DNA of 15,639 nt from JBEKIK01 sp050013075 (GCA_050013075.1 JBEKFZ010000099.1:1-15639), one strand, 5' to 3'. Positions 1 through 8,344 are shown, numbered from the stretch's first letter. The notes: generated from the letters alone by a model not told the origin. Program-made: numbers and translations.

Positions 1-124
1 AAATGATGAGCCATCGCTGGGCCTCCGTTCGAACGTCTGTTTCGCAAAACTCAACATTCGAACGACCCAGCGACTTTGCTCCAATATCAATTCCTATTCA
101 TGTTGCATTTGAAGTTGGACACCA
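1..124. other. foreign sequence abutting truncated bacterioferritin; possible insertion-sequence end
   Basis: Bacterioferritin similarity stops at about position 128, and the sequence to its left shows no ferritin coding in any frame. Positions 101-123 (TGTTGCATTTGAAGTTGGAC followed by ACC) resemble, from memory, the terminal region of some IS30-type elements, which often have a TGTTGCA...TT-type end. No transposase reading frame is visible in the short stretch available, so the element family is only a guess. The segment also holds the inverted repeat described separately. Alternatives are an ordinary deletion or rearrangement junction, or a mis-join in assembly at the contig end. Confidence 0.3.
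14..73. repeat. imperfect inverted repeat (hairpin)
   Basis: TCGCTGGG (14-21) pairs with CCCAGCGA (66-73), and GTTCGAACG (27-35) pairs with CATTCGAAC (55-63) with one G-T mismatch. The arms are separated internally by 5 and 2 unpaired bases, and the loop is 19 bases. It lies wholly inside the foreign segment left of the truncated bacterioferritin. There is no T-run, so a terminator is unlikely. It may be part of a mobile-element end. Confidence 0.55.
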
Positions 125-307
125 CCTCCGCTCGGCCAGGATTTCCACGTGCCCCATCTCTATGATGGCGATCCTCCGAAACATGGCCGCCAAAGGCGCA
201 AACCCTTGATCGTCAAGGTGAAAGTGCCAGTACATGTACTGGTGTACGGCCTGCAACTCGTCGGCCACGCCGTTGTTCAACAGTTCTATGCTCTTTTTCG
301 CGTCCAT
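98..307 (-). pseudogene. bfr: bacterioferritin, N-terminal fragment (truncated)
   Basis: The first ~60 residues match the ferritin-like four-helix-bundle family. They begin MDAKKSIELLNNGVADELQA and include HQYMYWHFHLDDQGF and the helix-B motif IIEMGHVEILAER, with the metal-binding Glu of helix A (DEL) and the E..H pair of helix B. Bacterioferritins store iron in a 24-mer shell and are usually about 150-160 residues. Here the frame leaves the family after ILAER, runs through RWCPTSNAT and stops, so helices C and D with the remaining ferroxidase ligands are missing. The start is taken at 307 because GGAG lies 6 bases upstream of that ATG; a GTG at 319 would put the ribosome-binding site inside the gene. 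A good promoter lies upstream, so transcription may persist, but a working ferritin is not expected. A contig-end assembly error could also give this picture. Confidence 0.75.
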
Positions 308-349
308 GGTTTTCTCCACATTACCGGGTTTTAAAACTGTAAAAATTGC

Positions 350-378
350 AGTATCTTGATTTGTCTGAAATCAGTCAA
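350..378 (-). promoter_or_regulatory. sigma70-type promoter for bacterioferritin
   Basis: Read on the minus strand there is TTGACT (373-378), a 17-base spacer, then GATACT (350-355). That is 5/6 and 4/6 matches to the -35 and -10 consensus, about 40 bases before the bacterioferritin start. The spacer overlaps a short imperfect dyad (CTTGATTT on the plus strand at 355-362, with AAATCA and TCAAG at 368-379). The dyad could be an operator, but it does not match an iron-regulator box I recognise. Confidence 0.55.
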
Positions 379-406
379 GAACCCCCGGAATCGCTTTTAG
401 AGTGAT

Positions 407-1084
407 ATGTCGAAACAATATCCGAAATTGATTCTCCTTCCCGGCCTGGGCACGGACCAACGGCTGTTCGAACGGCAGCGTCCGGCCTTTCCCGATCTAT
501 GGGTTCCGCCTTGGATTCCGCCTCGCAATAAGGAAAGTCTTGCCGATTACGCCGCGCGAATGGCCGAGATCATTGCCAAAAGGCAAACCGAGTCGTTTGT
601 TTTAGGCGGCGTTTCGTTGGGAGGAATGATGGCTTACGAAATCGCCCGGCATGTAAAACCGCGGGCCGTGGTCTTAATCGCCAGTTGCCGGACGCGGATG
701 GGAGTAAACGGATATTTACGGACGGCGGGCCATGTTTTTTGGCCGATCATGCCGACCAGCGCTCTTAAAGTCGCAAAATTCGTCTCATTGCCGGCCTTGC
801 GGATGTTCGGCTCGCTCATGCCCGAACATCGCAGGCTTTGCGCAAAGATGTTCTCCGAGTCGGATCCCTGGTTCATGCACTGGGCTGTATCGGCGATTTT
901 GAACTGGAATCCTGACCCCCTCGAGCAAACGCCGATATTTCAAATCCACGGGGCGCACGATCGACTCATTCCCGCAAAATACGTCGCGCCCGACGAACTA
1001 ATCCCCAACGGCGGCCATCTAATAAACCTCACCCATGCCGACGCGGTGAATACATTCATCAAAAATGTCATTGCCAAAGAGTAA
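407..1084 (+). CDS. alpha/beta hydrolase
   Basis: A 225-residue single-domain alpha/beta hydrolase, probably a serine esterase or lipase acting on an unidentified ester. An oxyanion-hole loop LPGLGTD lies at residues 11-17. The nucleophile elbow is GGVSLGG with Ser70. The acid is Asp185 in GAHDRLIP and the base is His204 in NGGHLI, so the catalytic triad is complete and in family order. There is no signal peptide, so it should be cytoplasmic. A lid segment of roughly residues 95-165 is rich in Met, Phe and Trp, which suits a hydrophobic substrate. The Shine-Dalgarno site is weak (AGAGTGAT just before ATG). The stop lies 22 bases before the chosen cmk start, which suggests co-transcription. 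The family is too broad to name a substrate. Confidence 0.8.
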   Translation: MSKQYPKLILLPGLGTDQRLFERQRPAFPDLWVPPWIPPRNKESLADYAARMAEIIAKRQTESFVLGGVSLGGMMAYEIARHVKPRAVVLIASCRTRMGVNGYLRTAGHVFWPIMPTSALKVAKFVSLPALRMFGSLMPEHRRLCAKMFSESDPWFMHWAVSAILNWNPDPLEQTPIFQIHGAHDRLIPAKYVAPDELIPNGGHLINLTHADAVNTFIKNVIAKE

Positions 1085-1106
1085 ACAAGGTGATATTACT
1101 ACTGCC

Positions 1107-1769
1107 ATGATTATAACCATCGACGGGCCCGCTGGAGCGGGAAAAAGTTCGGTTGCCCGGGCGCTGGCCAGAAGGTTGGGATTCGCTTTCCTCGATACCG
1201 GGGCGATGTACCGCGCGGTGGCCCTGGCCGGGAAACGCAAAGGACTGGATTGGGATCAGCCCGGCGATCTGGCCGACCTGGCCCGCCAAATAGATCTAAA
1301 CCTGGAAGACGATCGGATTTATCTGGACGGCGAGGACGTGAGCGAGGAAATCCGCACCTCGGCCGTGACTGCCGTAACCCGTTATGCCGCCGACAATCCG
1401 CAAGTCCGCCGGCGACTGGTCGATTTGCAGCGCGCGGCGGCAATGGGAAAGAACATCGTAACCGAGGGCCGCGATCAAGGGACCCTGGCCTTTCCCAACG
1501 CCGAGTGTAAAATCTTCCTAACGGCCAGCCCCCTGGAACGCGCCCGGCGCCGGCTACGCGACCTCACGGCCAAGGGCGAGCCGGTGATTATCGAACAAGT
1601 GTTGGCCGCCCAAGCCCGCCGCGACGAGGAAGACTCCTCCCGGGCCTTAGGCCCGTTGGTTCCCGCCCCGGACGCCGTAGAAATCTCGACCGATGGCCTT
1701 TCACTCGATCAAGTGGTCGATAAACTGGAAAAAATCGCCCGACAACGAGGATACTTAGGTGAGCATTAA
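1107..1769 (+). CDS. cmk: cytidylate kinase (CMP/dCMP kinase)
   Basis: Transfers the gamma-phosphate of ATP to CMP or dCMP, giving CDP or dCDP for RNA, DNA and CDP-lipid synthesis; cytoplasmic. The 220-residue length is normal. It opens MIITIDGPAGAGKSS with the P-loop at residues 7-15, followed by the substrate-site motif DTGAMYRAVAL at 30-40. Later come EGRDQGT, the lid region SPLERARRRLRDL and RDEEDSSR. The usual GRDIGT is GRDQGT here, which I believe is common in planctomycete-like sequences. The start was placed at 1107, because CMP kinases begin almost directly with the beta-strand before the P-loop. An in-frame ATG at 1065 would add 14 unconserved residues overlapping the upstream hydrolase. 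Only a weak GGTGAT at 1089-1094 serves as ribosome-binding site. The plsC and rpsA genes follow, a familiar cluster. Confidence 0.93.
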   Translation: MIITIDGPAGAGKSSVARALARRLGFAFLDTGAMYRAVALAGKRKGLDWDQPGDLADLARQIDLNLEDDRIYLDGEDVSEEIRTSAVTAVTRYAADNPQVRRRLVDLQRAAAMGKNIVTEGRDQGTLAFPNAECKIFLTASPLERARRRLRDLTAKGEPVIIEQVLAAQARRDEEDSSRALGPLVPAPDAVEISTDGLSLDQVVDKLEKIARQRGYLGEH

Positions 1770-1785
1770 AAATACCCACCCCTGA

Positions 1786-1986
1786 TTGAAAATGACGAAT
1801 GTCGAAATCCAAATGACAAAAGAAGCACGAAGGACGAATTCCTAATGGTAAAATATCTTATTCGACATTCAGATTTCGTCATTCGTCATTCGACATTCTT
1901 TCGTCATTCGTCATTAGTACTTCGTCATTAATTATCCCCTATCCCCTAACCTCTGCCCTCTGAACCCTGAACCCTGTCACCCGCCC
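1786..1986. repeat. repeat-rich spacer between cmk and plsC
   Basis: TTCGTCATT occurs five times (1875-1883, 1882-1890, 1900-1908, 1907-1915, 1921-1929), mixed with CGACATTC units (1863-1870, 1891-1898). The left side carries the inverted form AATGACGAATGTCG (1791-1804), so the block can fold back on itself. A pyrimidine-rich tract follows (TCCCCTATCCCCTAACC from 1935, then two copies of GAACCCT at 1962-1975) and runs almost to the plsC start. No gene, promoter or Shine-Dalgarno site was found in it. Spacers of this kind recur in multicopy form in some planctomycete genomes (from memory), and copy number here cannot be judged. Confidence 0.8.
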
Positions 1987-2640
1987 ATGTCCCAGCATTC
2001 GTTGCCCAACCGCTTGTGGTATAACTTCCTGCGGATGATAGTGCAAATTGCCGCGGTGCTGGTGTTCCGGGTTCGCCACACGGGCCAGAAAAATATTCCA
2101 AGCCAAGGCGGCGTGCTGGTGGTGCCGAATCACCAGAGCCATCTGGATCCGCCCCTGGCCGGCATGGGCTGCCGGCGACACATGAATTATATTGCCCGCC
2201 AGAGCCTTTTCGACTTCGCCCCGTTTGCGTGGCTTATATGGTCGATCAATGCCATCCCCATCGACCGCGAGGGATTTGGGATTGCCGGCATCAAGGAATC
2301 GCTCAGACGCCTGAAGCGCGGCGAAATGGTCCTGATTTTTCCGGAGGGGACCCGCACCCCGGACGGCAAAATAAAACAATTTCGGCCGGGCATTACCAGC
2401 CTGGCAGTCAGGTCCCGCGCGGCGATCCTGCCCGTGGGCATAGCCGGGGCATTTCAGTGCTGGCCCAAGAGCCGGACGTTCCCCCGCCCAGGCAGAATCC
2501 GCGTCCATTACGGCCGGCCCATCCTGCCCCAGGAATACGAAGGCCTGAACGAGCAGGAACTCATATCTCTGGTGGAATACCGCGTTCGACAGTGCCATGC
2601 ATTGGTTTTAAGGCAACTGGGAAAATCTTCTCCGAGCTAA
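1987..2640 (+). CDS. plsC: 1-acyl-sn-glycerol-3-phosphate acyltransferase
   Basis: Acylates lysophosphatidic acid at sn-2 to give phosphatidic acid, the second acyl step of phospholipid synthesis, at the inner face of the cytoplasmic membrane. The 217 residues hold the family's HX4D catalytic motif as NHQSHLD (His49, Asp54) and the glycerol-phosphate-binding FPEGTR at 118-123. A hydrophobic N-terminal stretch (about residues 14-28) and IPID near residue 90 also fit. The C-terminal ILPVGIAGA strand is typical. The start codon is preceded only by a C-rich repeat tract with no Shine-Dalgarno site, so translation may depend on upstream coupling or a leaderless mechanism; Met17 would be an alternative but cuts the hydrophobic helix. 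Position between cmk and rpsA supports a housekeeping role. Substrate specificity for lysophosphatidate over other lysolipids is inferred from the family. Confidence 0.88.
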   Translation: MSQHSLPNRLWYNFLRMIVQIAAVLVFRVRHTGQKNIPSQGGVLVVPNHQSHLDPPLAGMGCRRHMNYIARQSLFDFAPFAWLIWSINAIPIDREGFGIAGIKESLRRLKRGEMVLIFPEGTRTPDGKIKQFRPGITSLAVRSRAAILPVGIAGAFQCWPKSRTFPRPGRIRVHYGRPILPQEYEGLNEQELISLVEYRVRQCHALVLRQLGKSSPS

Positions 2641-2692
2641 TGCCAAATTCTCAGCCACCCCCCGATCTATGGGATTATTGATTTGCTTACCA

Positions 2693-2721
2693 TTGTCTTT
2701 ATCCATCCACCCTGATATATT
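2693..2721 (+). promoter_or_regulatory. candidate sigma70-type promoter for rpsA
   Basis: TTGTCT (2693-2698), a 17-base spacer, then TATATT (2716-2721): 4/6 and 5/6 consensus matches. It would start transcription near 2728 and leave a leader of about 180 bases before the rpsA ATG at 2909. That leader contains the long inverted repeat at 2806-2896. The rest of 2641-2805 shows no credible gene. Confidence 0.4.
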
Positions 2722-2805
2722 TGCAGGATTATCCGCAAGTCGCTGTATCGATCCCTTGCGTCGAGGGCCGGGCTTCCGGAGAAAACCTCTAACCTTATTT
2801 AGGAC

Positions 2806-2896
2806 GTCTAACAAAATGGGGACTGGCTCCCGGCGCTTCCCCGAATACTGCTGAAATCAGGACAAGGATAGGGTGCCTGTCCCCATTTTGTTAGAC
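2806..2896. repeat. long inverted repeat (REP-like hairpin) just before rpsA
   Basis: GTCTAACAAAATGGGGAC (2806-2823) is perfectly complementary to GTCCCCATTTTGTTAGAC (2879-2896). The pairing extends inward to 26-base arms (2806-2831 and 2871-2896) with two mismatches. The loop is 39 bases. The AAAATGGGGAC/GTCCCCATTTT core is a motif I recall as a dispersed REP-like sequence in many environmental genomes, sometimes linked to REP-associated tyrosine transposases. No transposase is present here. The right arm ends only 12 bases before the rpsA ATG, so a folded transcript could affect ribosome access. Confidence 0.85.
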
Positions 2897-2908
2897 AGCT
2901 ATCAATGT

Positions 2909-4747
<1,839 letters not shown>

Positions 4748-4797
4748 GATTTGATTGCAAATTGAAAATTGAAATCTCAAATTGCGGAAAAACTAAC

Positions 4798-4834
4798 AAA
4801 GCCGCGGCCGCACGATTGCAGCCGCGGCTTTTTT
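4798..4834 (+). terminator. rho-independent terminator after rpsA
   Basis: AAAGCCGCGGC (4798-4808) pairs with GCCGCGGCTTT (4821-4831) around a 12-base loop. A continuous run of T follows the GC stem. This is a strong intrinsic terminator 50 bases past the rpsA stop. Confidence 0.92.
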
Positions 4835-4839
4835 TCGCA

Positions 4840-4868
4840 CTCATTCCCGGGCGGAGCCTGGGAACGAG
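4840..4868. repeat. short palindromic REP-like element
   Basis: CTCATTCCCGGGC (4840-4852) and GCCTGGGAACGAG (4856-4868) are inverted copies with 11 of 13 positions matching and a GGA loop. The sequence closely resembles a dispersed palindrome (CTCGTTCCCAGGC...) that I recall as multicopy in planctomycete and cyanobacterial genomes. There is no T-run, so it is not a second terminator. It lies directly behind the rpsA terminator. Confidence 0.65.
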
Positions 4869-5130
4869 GATTGCCACCCCAACGGCTTTTAACCATCGGC
4901 ATGACGACTTTACGCTTTTTCACCAAATTCCGTCCCTGTGGTTTATGCGGGGCGTGCCTTTTTTGACGCCAGGGCCTTACGACCGATTCTTTAGGTTTTT
5001 TTAGGCTCTCACGGTGCAAATGGCGCAAATGTTTTATCGCTGTTTTTATGCTTTGTCGGAGTTTTGCGCGCGGCATGGTCGGGCTGTATGGGCTGGGTAA
5101 AATTCGGCCCAAAAATCCTGCCCAGTTTTT
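4869..5130. other. intergenic stretch, no gene seen
   Basis: Between the palindrome after rpsA and the protease promoter I see no convincing coding frame, RNA gene or strong hairpin. Reading frames crossing it in both directions pass through the terminator and palindrome and have no family resemblance. Several T-runs (around 4954, 4996 and 5126) make it AT-rich in patches. Confidence 0.6.
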
Positions 5131-5159
5131 TTGACTTGCCAAAAAAAATGAACTATGCT
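5131..5159 (+). promoter_or_regulatory. strong sigma70-type promoter for the S41 protease
   Basis: TTGACT (5131-5136), an exactly 17-base spacer with an A8 run, and TATGCT (5154-5159). The -35 is 5/6 and the -10 is 4/6 to consensus, and a T-run lies upstream. Transcription would begin near 5166. This rules out the in-frame GTG at 5165 as the translation start and gives a leader of about 113 bases before ATG 5279. Confidence 0.7.
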
Positions 5160-5278
5160 TACAAGTGAACGGCATTGCACGCCCGCTTGCCGGTCATTTT
5201 GTCGACAAACCACCCTCCCACGGCCACGCCACCCACCGATCGGCGCCGGCAGCGTTTCCTTCCTCGACGGAATACACC

Positions 5279-6931
5279 ATGCGACGGATCAGTACCGGCT
5301 TTTTGCGCGTGACTTTCGCGGCCTTAGTTTTATTGCTCGGCACAACGGCCTTAGCGCAGTTGCCCACGACAATCGCTATTTCCAGCCGCACCCAAGAGAT
5401 CGATAATCTTTTGAATCGCGGGCGGCAGTTGGAAACGGAACGCCGCTGGGGCGACGCGCTGACGCATTACGAAGAGGCCATTCGCCAGTTCCCGGCGGAA
5501 GACGCGTTGCAGCGCCGATTCGATATCGCGCGCCTGCATTACGATATCCAACGCCGTTCGGTCGATCGCAGTTTCAGCGAAACGCTTGCCCGGCTGCCTC
5601 TGGACCGGACTCTGGACCTTTACGCCCAAGTGTCGTTGAAGATCGAATCGCATTACGTCGACTCGCCCGACTGGAAAGATCTGGTTCAGCGCGGCACCAA
5701 CAATTTAGAGATCGCCTTAAGCGAGCCGGTTTTCCTGGAGCGTTACGTGCCCGAGGCGTACCGTCCGGCGGCCCGCGGTTTTTGCGTCGAACTGAGGCAG
5801 ATGCTCGGAGAGCGGCCGATCCGCACCCGCGAAGACGCCCGCCAGGCTGTGGCCGCGGCAGCCGCGCTGGCCCAAAAGCGCCTGGCCGTTCCGTCCACCG
5901 TCGCCGCGCTGGAATATCTGTGCGGGGCTACCAACTCCCTGGACCAATACTCCGCCTTCCTCACGCCCGATCAATTAAATGAAGTCTATTCCCAAATCGA
6001 GGGCAACTTCGTCGGCCTGGGGATCGAACTTAAGGTTCAGGCCAACGCCCTGACCATCATCAGGGTAATTACCGGCAGCCCCGCCGAGCAAGCGGGCGTA
6101 CGCGCCGGCGACCGGATCATCGCCGTGGACGGACAAACGACCTCCTCGATGTCCACCGACCAGGCCGCCAACCTGCTGCAAGGCGTGGAGGGAAGCTTTG
6201 CCGCGCTTACCGTGGCGGGCGCGGACGGTCTGGAGCGGCAGATGAACGTCCGCCGACGAAGGGTCGAGGTTCCAAGCGTCGATCAGGCGGGCATAATCGA
6301 CCGCGAAAACGGCATCGGATATTTCAAGCTGAACTGCTTCCAAAAGACCACCGCCCGCGATCTGGACGCCGCCTTGTGGAAACTACATCGCGAGGGGATG
6401 CGAAGCCTGATCATCGACGTCCGCGGCAATCCCGGCGGGTTGCTCGTGGCCGCGGTCAATGCCGTGGATAGGTTCGTCGAACATGGAGTGATCGTCTCCA
6501 CCCGCGGGCGCAGCGCGCAGGAAGACAGCACCTTTACCGCCCATGCCGAAGGGACCTGGCAAATACCCCTGGTGGTCATCGTCGATCAGGACAGCGCAAG
6601 CGCGGCCGAAATTTTCGCCGGCGCAATTCACGATCTGCATCGGGGCGTGGTTGTGGGCGTGCGGACCTACGGTAAAGGTTCGGTGCAGGGCATCTTCCCC
6701 TTGGATGGAACGACCGCCGGCATCCGCTTGACCACGGCCAAGTTTTATTCGCCCTCCGGCCGCCCCTACAGCCAGGTCGGCGTTGAACCCGATTTTCCAG
6801 TCCGGCAAACGGCAAAGCCCGTCGACGGCCAATTGATCTCATCCACCGGCCCGGCCGACGCCATGCTAAGCGCCGCATTGGAAATCGCCCGCAGCGGGGC
6901 CCAAGTCCTGCAGGCCCGAAACCCGCGATAA
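5279..6931 (+). CDS. S41 family C-terminal processing protease (CtpA/Prc-like), exported
   Basis: A 550-residue serine protease of the tail-specific/CtpA family, which cleaves proteins at exposed C-termini outside the cytoplasm. Residues 1-27 form a signal peptide (Arg-rich start, LVLLLG core, ALA-Q cleavage site). Residues ~41-85 look like a TPR-type helical hairpin (RRWGDALTHYEEAIRQFP). A PDZ domain spans about 239-327, with the GLGIEL and GSPAEQAGVRAGDRI motifs. The S41 catalytic domain follows (IIDVRGNPGG), with the nucleophile Ser441 in DSASAAEIFAGAI and the general base Lys466 in TYGKGSVQ. Their 25-residue spacing equals that of E. coli Prc. The family usually has no TPR-like segment, so the N-terminal half (residues ~30-235) is the less typical part. 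ATG 5279 is chosen because it begins the signal peptide and lies downstream of the promoter. It is monocistronic and converges on the SH3 gene. Confidence 0.9.
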   Translation: MRRISTGFLRVTFAALVLLLGTTALAQLPTTIAISSRTQEIDNLLNRGRQLETERRWGDALTHYEEAIRQFPAEDALQRRFDIARLHYDIQRRSVDRSFSETLARLPLDRTLDLYAQVSLKIESHYVDSPDWKDLVQRGTNNLEIALSEPVFLERYVPEAYRPAARGFCVELRQMLGERPIRTREDARQAVAAAAALAQKRLAVPSTVAALEYLCGATNSLDQYSAFLTPDQLNEVYSQIEGNFVGLGIELKVQANALTIIRVITGSPAEQAGVRAGDRIIAVDGQTTSSMSTDQAANLLQGVEGSFAALTVAGADGLERQMNVRRRRVEVPSVDQAGIIDRENGIGYFKLNCFQKTTARDLDAALWKLHREGMRSLIIDVRGNPGGLLVAAVNAVDRFVEHGVIVSTRGRSAQEDSTFTAHAEGTWQIPLVVIVDQDSASAAEIFAGAIHDLHRGVVVGVRTYGKGSVQGIFPLDGTTAGIRLTTAKFYSPSGRPYSQVGVEPDFPVRQTAKPVDGQLISSTGPADAMLSAALEIARSGAQVLQARNPR

Positions 6932-6935
6932 AAAA

Positions 6936-7085
6936 AGGATGAAGGATGATGGATGAAGGATGAAAAACAGCGGATGAATAACAGCGAGGCAAATGCGGAA
7001 AGTAGATAACCGATCGCTTCAAGCCGATTGCTAAAAGTTAATCATTTTCCAATCTCCGTGTTCTCCGCTCCTCCGTGGTGGATTT
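6936..7085. repeat. repeat-like spacer between convergent genes
   Basis: The spacer after the protease starts with a tandem purine-rich tract of GGATGAA/GGATGAT units (6938-6963, with another GGATGAA at 6973-6979). It ends with a CTCCG-rich tract (CTCCGTG at 7054-7060, CTCCG at 7063-7067, then CTCCTCCGTGGTGG at 7069-7082). The second tract abuts the stop of the minus-strand SH3 gene. No hairpin terminator was found for either convergent gene. Both tracts look like sequences I recall as multicopy in related genomes. Confidence 0.6.
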
Positions 7086-7089
7086 TTCT

Positions 7090-8253
7090 CTACCGAATTC
7101 GCGTTTCCAGCGAAGAGATGTGCCGGGCGGTGATGTGTTGTGCCCGTTGCTCGGGCATGTACCCACGGGTGCCGGTTATGCCAACCTGGCGACCCACGTA
7201 ATTCTGCAAATTCACTCCCGGCGCCGGCGTGACGTAATAGCGCACGTTGCCGGCCTCGTCGACCAGGGCGAAACGCGGGGCGCCCAATTTCGGCGAAAAG
7301 ACTTGCTGTAACTGGCCCACGCCGTCGAATTGCCCATCCGGATCGGCCATGGCCGCCGCCTTTTCCATGGTGCTTTTCAGCCCGGTCAGAAAACGGTTCG
7401 ATGTTGCGTTCTGCTCGCGCATGGCCGTAACCGAATCGTAGCGCTGCTTGATGTCGTCGAATCGGGCGATTTTGTTTAAAAGCAACCGTGCTTTGCCGCG
7501 GTCGGCCGCCGAGTCCGCCCGGTCCAACAGCGATTCCCCGCGAATCCGCATGGCATCGAACGACCAGACCGTCGGCTCCTCGACCACCATCATCGACAAT
7601 TCCAAATCAATCCGGTCCAGCTCGATCTGAAACTGCTCGGACGAAATCTTATTATCCGCGTCCGATGAATGCGCGTCCGATTGTGCGTCAAGCCGATCGC
7701 GCGTTGAATCCTGCCCTAAGGCGGAATCAACCGATCGGGTATTACGCAAGCCGTCTGTCGGCCTTTGTTTATCCAAATACTTTTCCGAAACCCAGCGGAA
7801 TTCGCCGGAAGGCGGGGCAATCTTGTACCAGACCTGCGATTTGCCGCCGGCATCCTCTTTTGAATCCAAAATTTCCACCGCCTCGCCCTTGCGCATACGC
7901 ACCTGGATTATGTCGCGTACATTGCTCAGCCGGCTGCCCACACGAGAGGCGACATCGTCTTCCCTGACCACGGCCAGGTTGTCGTCCTGCAACTTCAGCA
8001 CCCGGCCCGAGATCCAGGAAAAACTTCCTTCCGGCGGCCTGATGGCACACCAACCCCCGGCATCGCGACGATACACCTCGACCATCTCACCCTTTTGCAG
8101 TTTGTCGGTAGGATAAAAATCCTCTCCCGGCCCGCAGCGGACTTCGACATTATCGGCCGCCACATAGGCCTTATACGGAAACGCCTGTTCCCCCATGGCC
8201 GATGATGCGGCCGAAACGATCAAACAAAATAAAACAACCGGCAACCTGGGCAT
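7090..8253 (-). CDS. exported protein with two bacterial SH3 domains
   Basis: A 387-residue protein with a clear signal peptide (residues 1-21, hydrophobic core VVLFCLIVSAASSAMG). Two tandem bacterial SH3 (SH3_3-like) domains follow, at ~27-86 and ~93-161. Both share a W...I.PP.G.F.W(I/V)S ending, which shows internal duplication. Bacterial SH3 domains often bind peptidoglycan or peptide ligands, so an envelope role is likely but the ligand is unknown. Residues ~165-205 are Ser/Asp-rich and probably unstructured. Residues ~205-300 are charged and helical, possibly a coiled coil. Residues ~326-385 form a small beta-rich C-terminal domain (FALVDEAGNVRYYV, YVGRQVGITG) that recurs in planctomycete SH3 proteins, by memory. 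A strong Shine-Dalgarno site GGGAGG lies 7 bases before the ATG. No catalytic motif was seen. Confidence 0.82.
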   Translation of the reverse strand: MPRLPVVLFCLIVSAASSAMGEQAFPYKAYVAADNVEVRCGPGEDFYPTDKLQKGEMVEVYRRDAGGWCAIRPPEGSFSWISGRVLKLQDDNLAVVREDDVASRVGSRLSNVRDIIQVRMRKGEAVEILDSKEDAGGKSQVWYKIAPPSGEFRWVSEKYLDKQRPTDGLRNTRSVDSALGQDSTRDRLDAQSDAHSSDADNKISSEQFQIELDRIDLELSMMVVEEPTVWSFDAMRIRGESLLDRADSAADRGKARLLLNKIARFDDIKQRYDSVTAMREQNATSNRFLTGLKSTMEKAAAMADPDGQFDGVGQLQQVFSPKLGAPRFALVDEAGNVRYYVTPAPGVNLQNYVGRQVGITGTRGYMPEQRAQHITARHISSLETRIR

Positions 8254-8307
8254 GGCAATGCCTCCCGGTAATGAGATTGGATATTTTTAAAAACTCATTT
8301 AAACCGC

Positions 8308-8344
8308 TATGTTGGGGCAGCAGTTTAACTGCTGTCCCAACATA
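8308..8344. repeat. near-perfect 37-base palindrome in a divergent spacer
   Basis: TATGTTGGGGCAGCAGTT (8308-8325) and AACTGCTGTCCCAACATA (8327-8344) pair over 18 bases with a single G-T position and a one-base loop. It lies between the start of the SH3 gene (minus) and leuS (plus), where no terminator is expected, and has no T-run. It could be a dispersed REP-type palindrome or, less likely, an operator. A weaker dyad follows (CATAAA at 8341-8346 with TTTATG at 8371-8376, plus an inner CGGG/CCCG pair). Confidence 0.8.

Noticed and set aside
1791..1929. Possible CRISPR array in the TTCGTCATT repeats
   Set aside because: The repeats are 9 bases long, overlapping and irregularly spaced, with no spacers of uniform length and no cas genes.
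1939..2598. 219-residue minus-strand frame opposite plsC
   Set aside because: Antisense shadow; the plus strand carries the HX4D and FPEGTR motifs of an acyltransferase.
2608..2814. Small minus-strand frame in the plsC-rpsA spacer
   Set aside because: Overlaps the plsC end, the candidate rpsA promoter and the inverted repeat; no family similarity or ribosome-binding site.
2873..2908. Longer rpsA start at GTG 2873
   Set aside because: It lies inside the right arm of the inverted repeat, and the added residues are just that repeat translated. ATG 2909 gives the expected S1 N-terminus.
4777..5175. 132-residue minus-strand frame after rpsA
   Set aside because: It runs through the intrinsic terminator, the palindrome and the protease promoter, and contains the translated-repeat signature SQAPPGNE. 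No Shine-Dalgarno site or family was seen.
5165..5278. Longer protease start at GTG 5165
   Set aside because: It coincides with the predicted transcription start and would bury the signal peptide 38 residues inside the protein.
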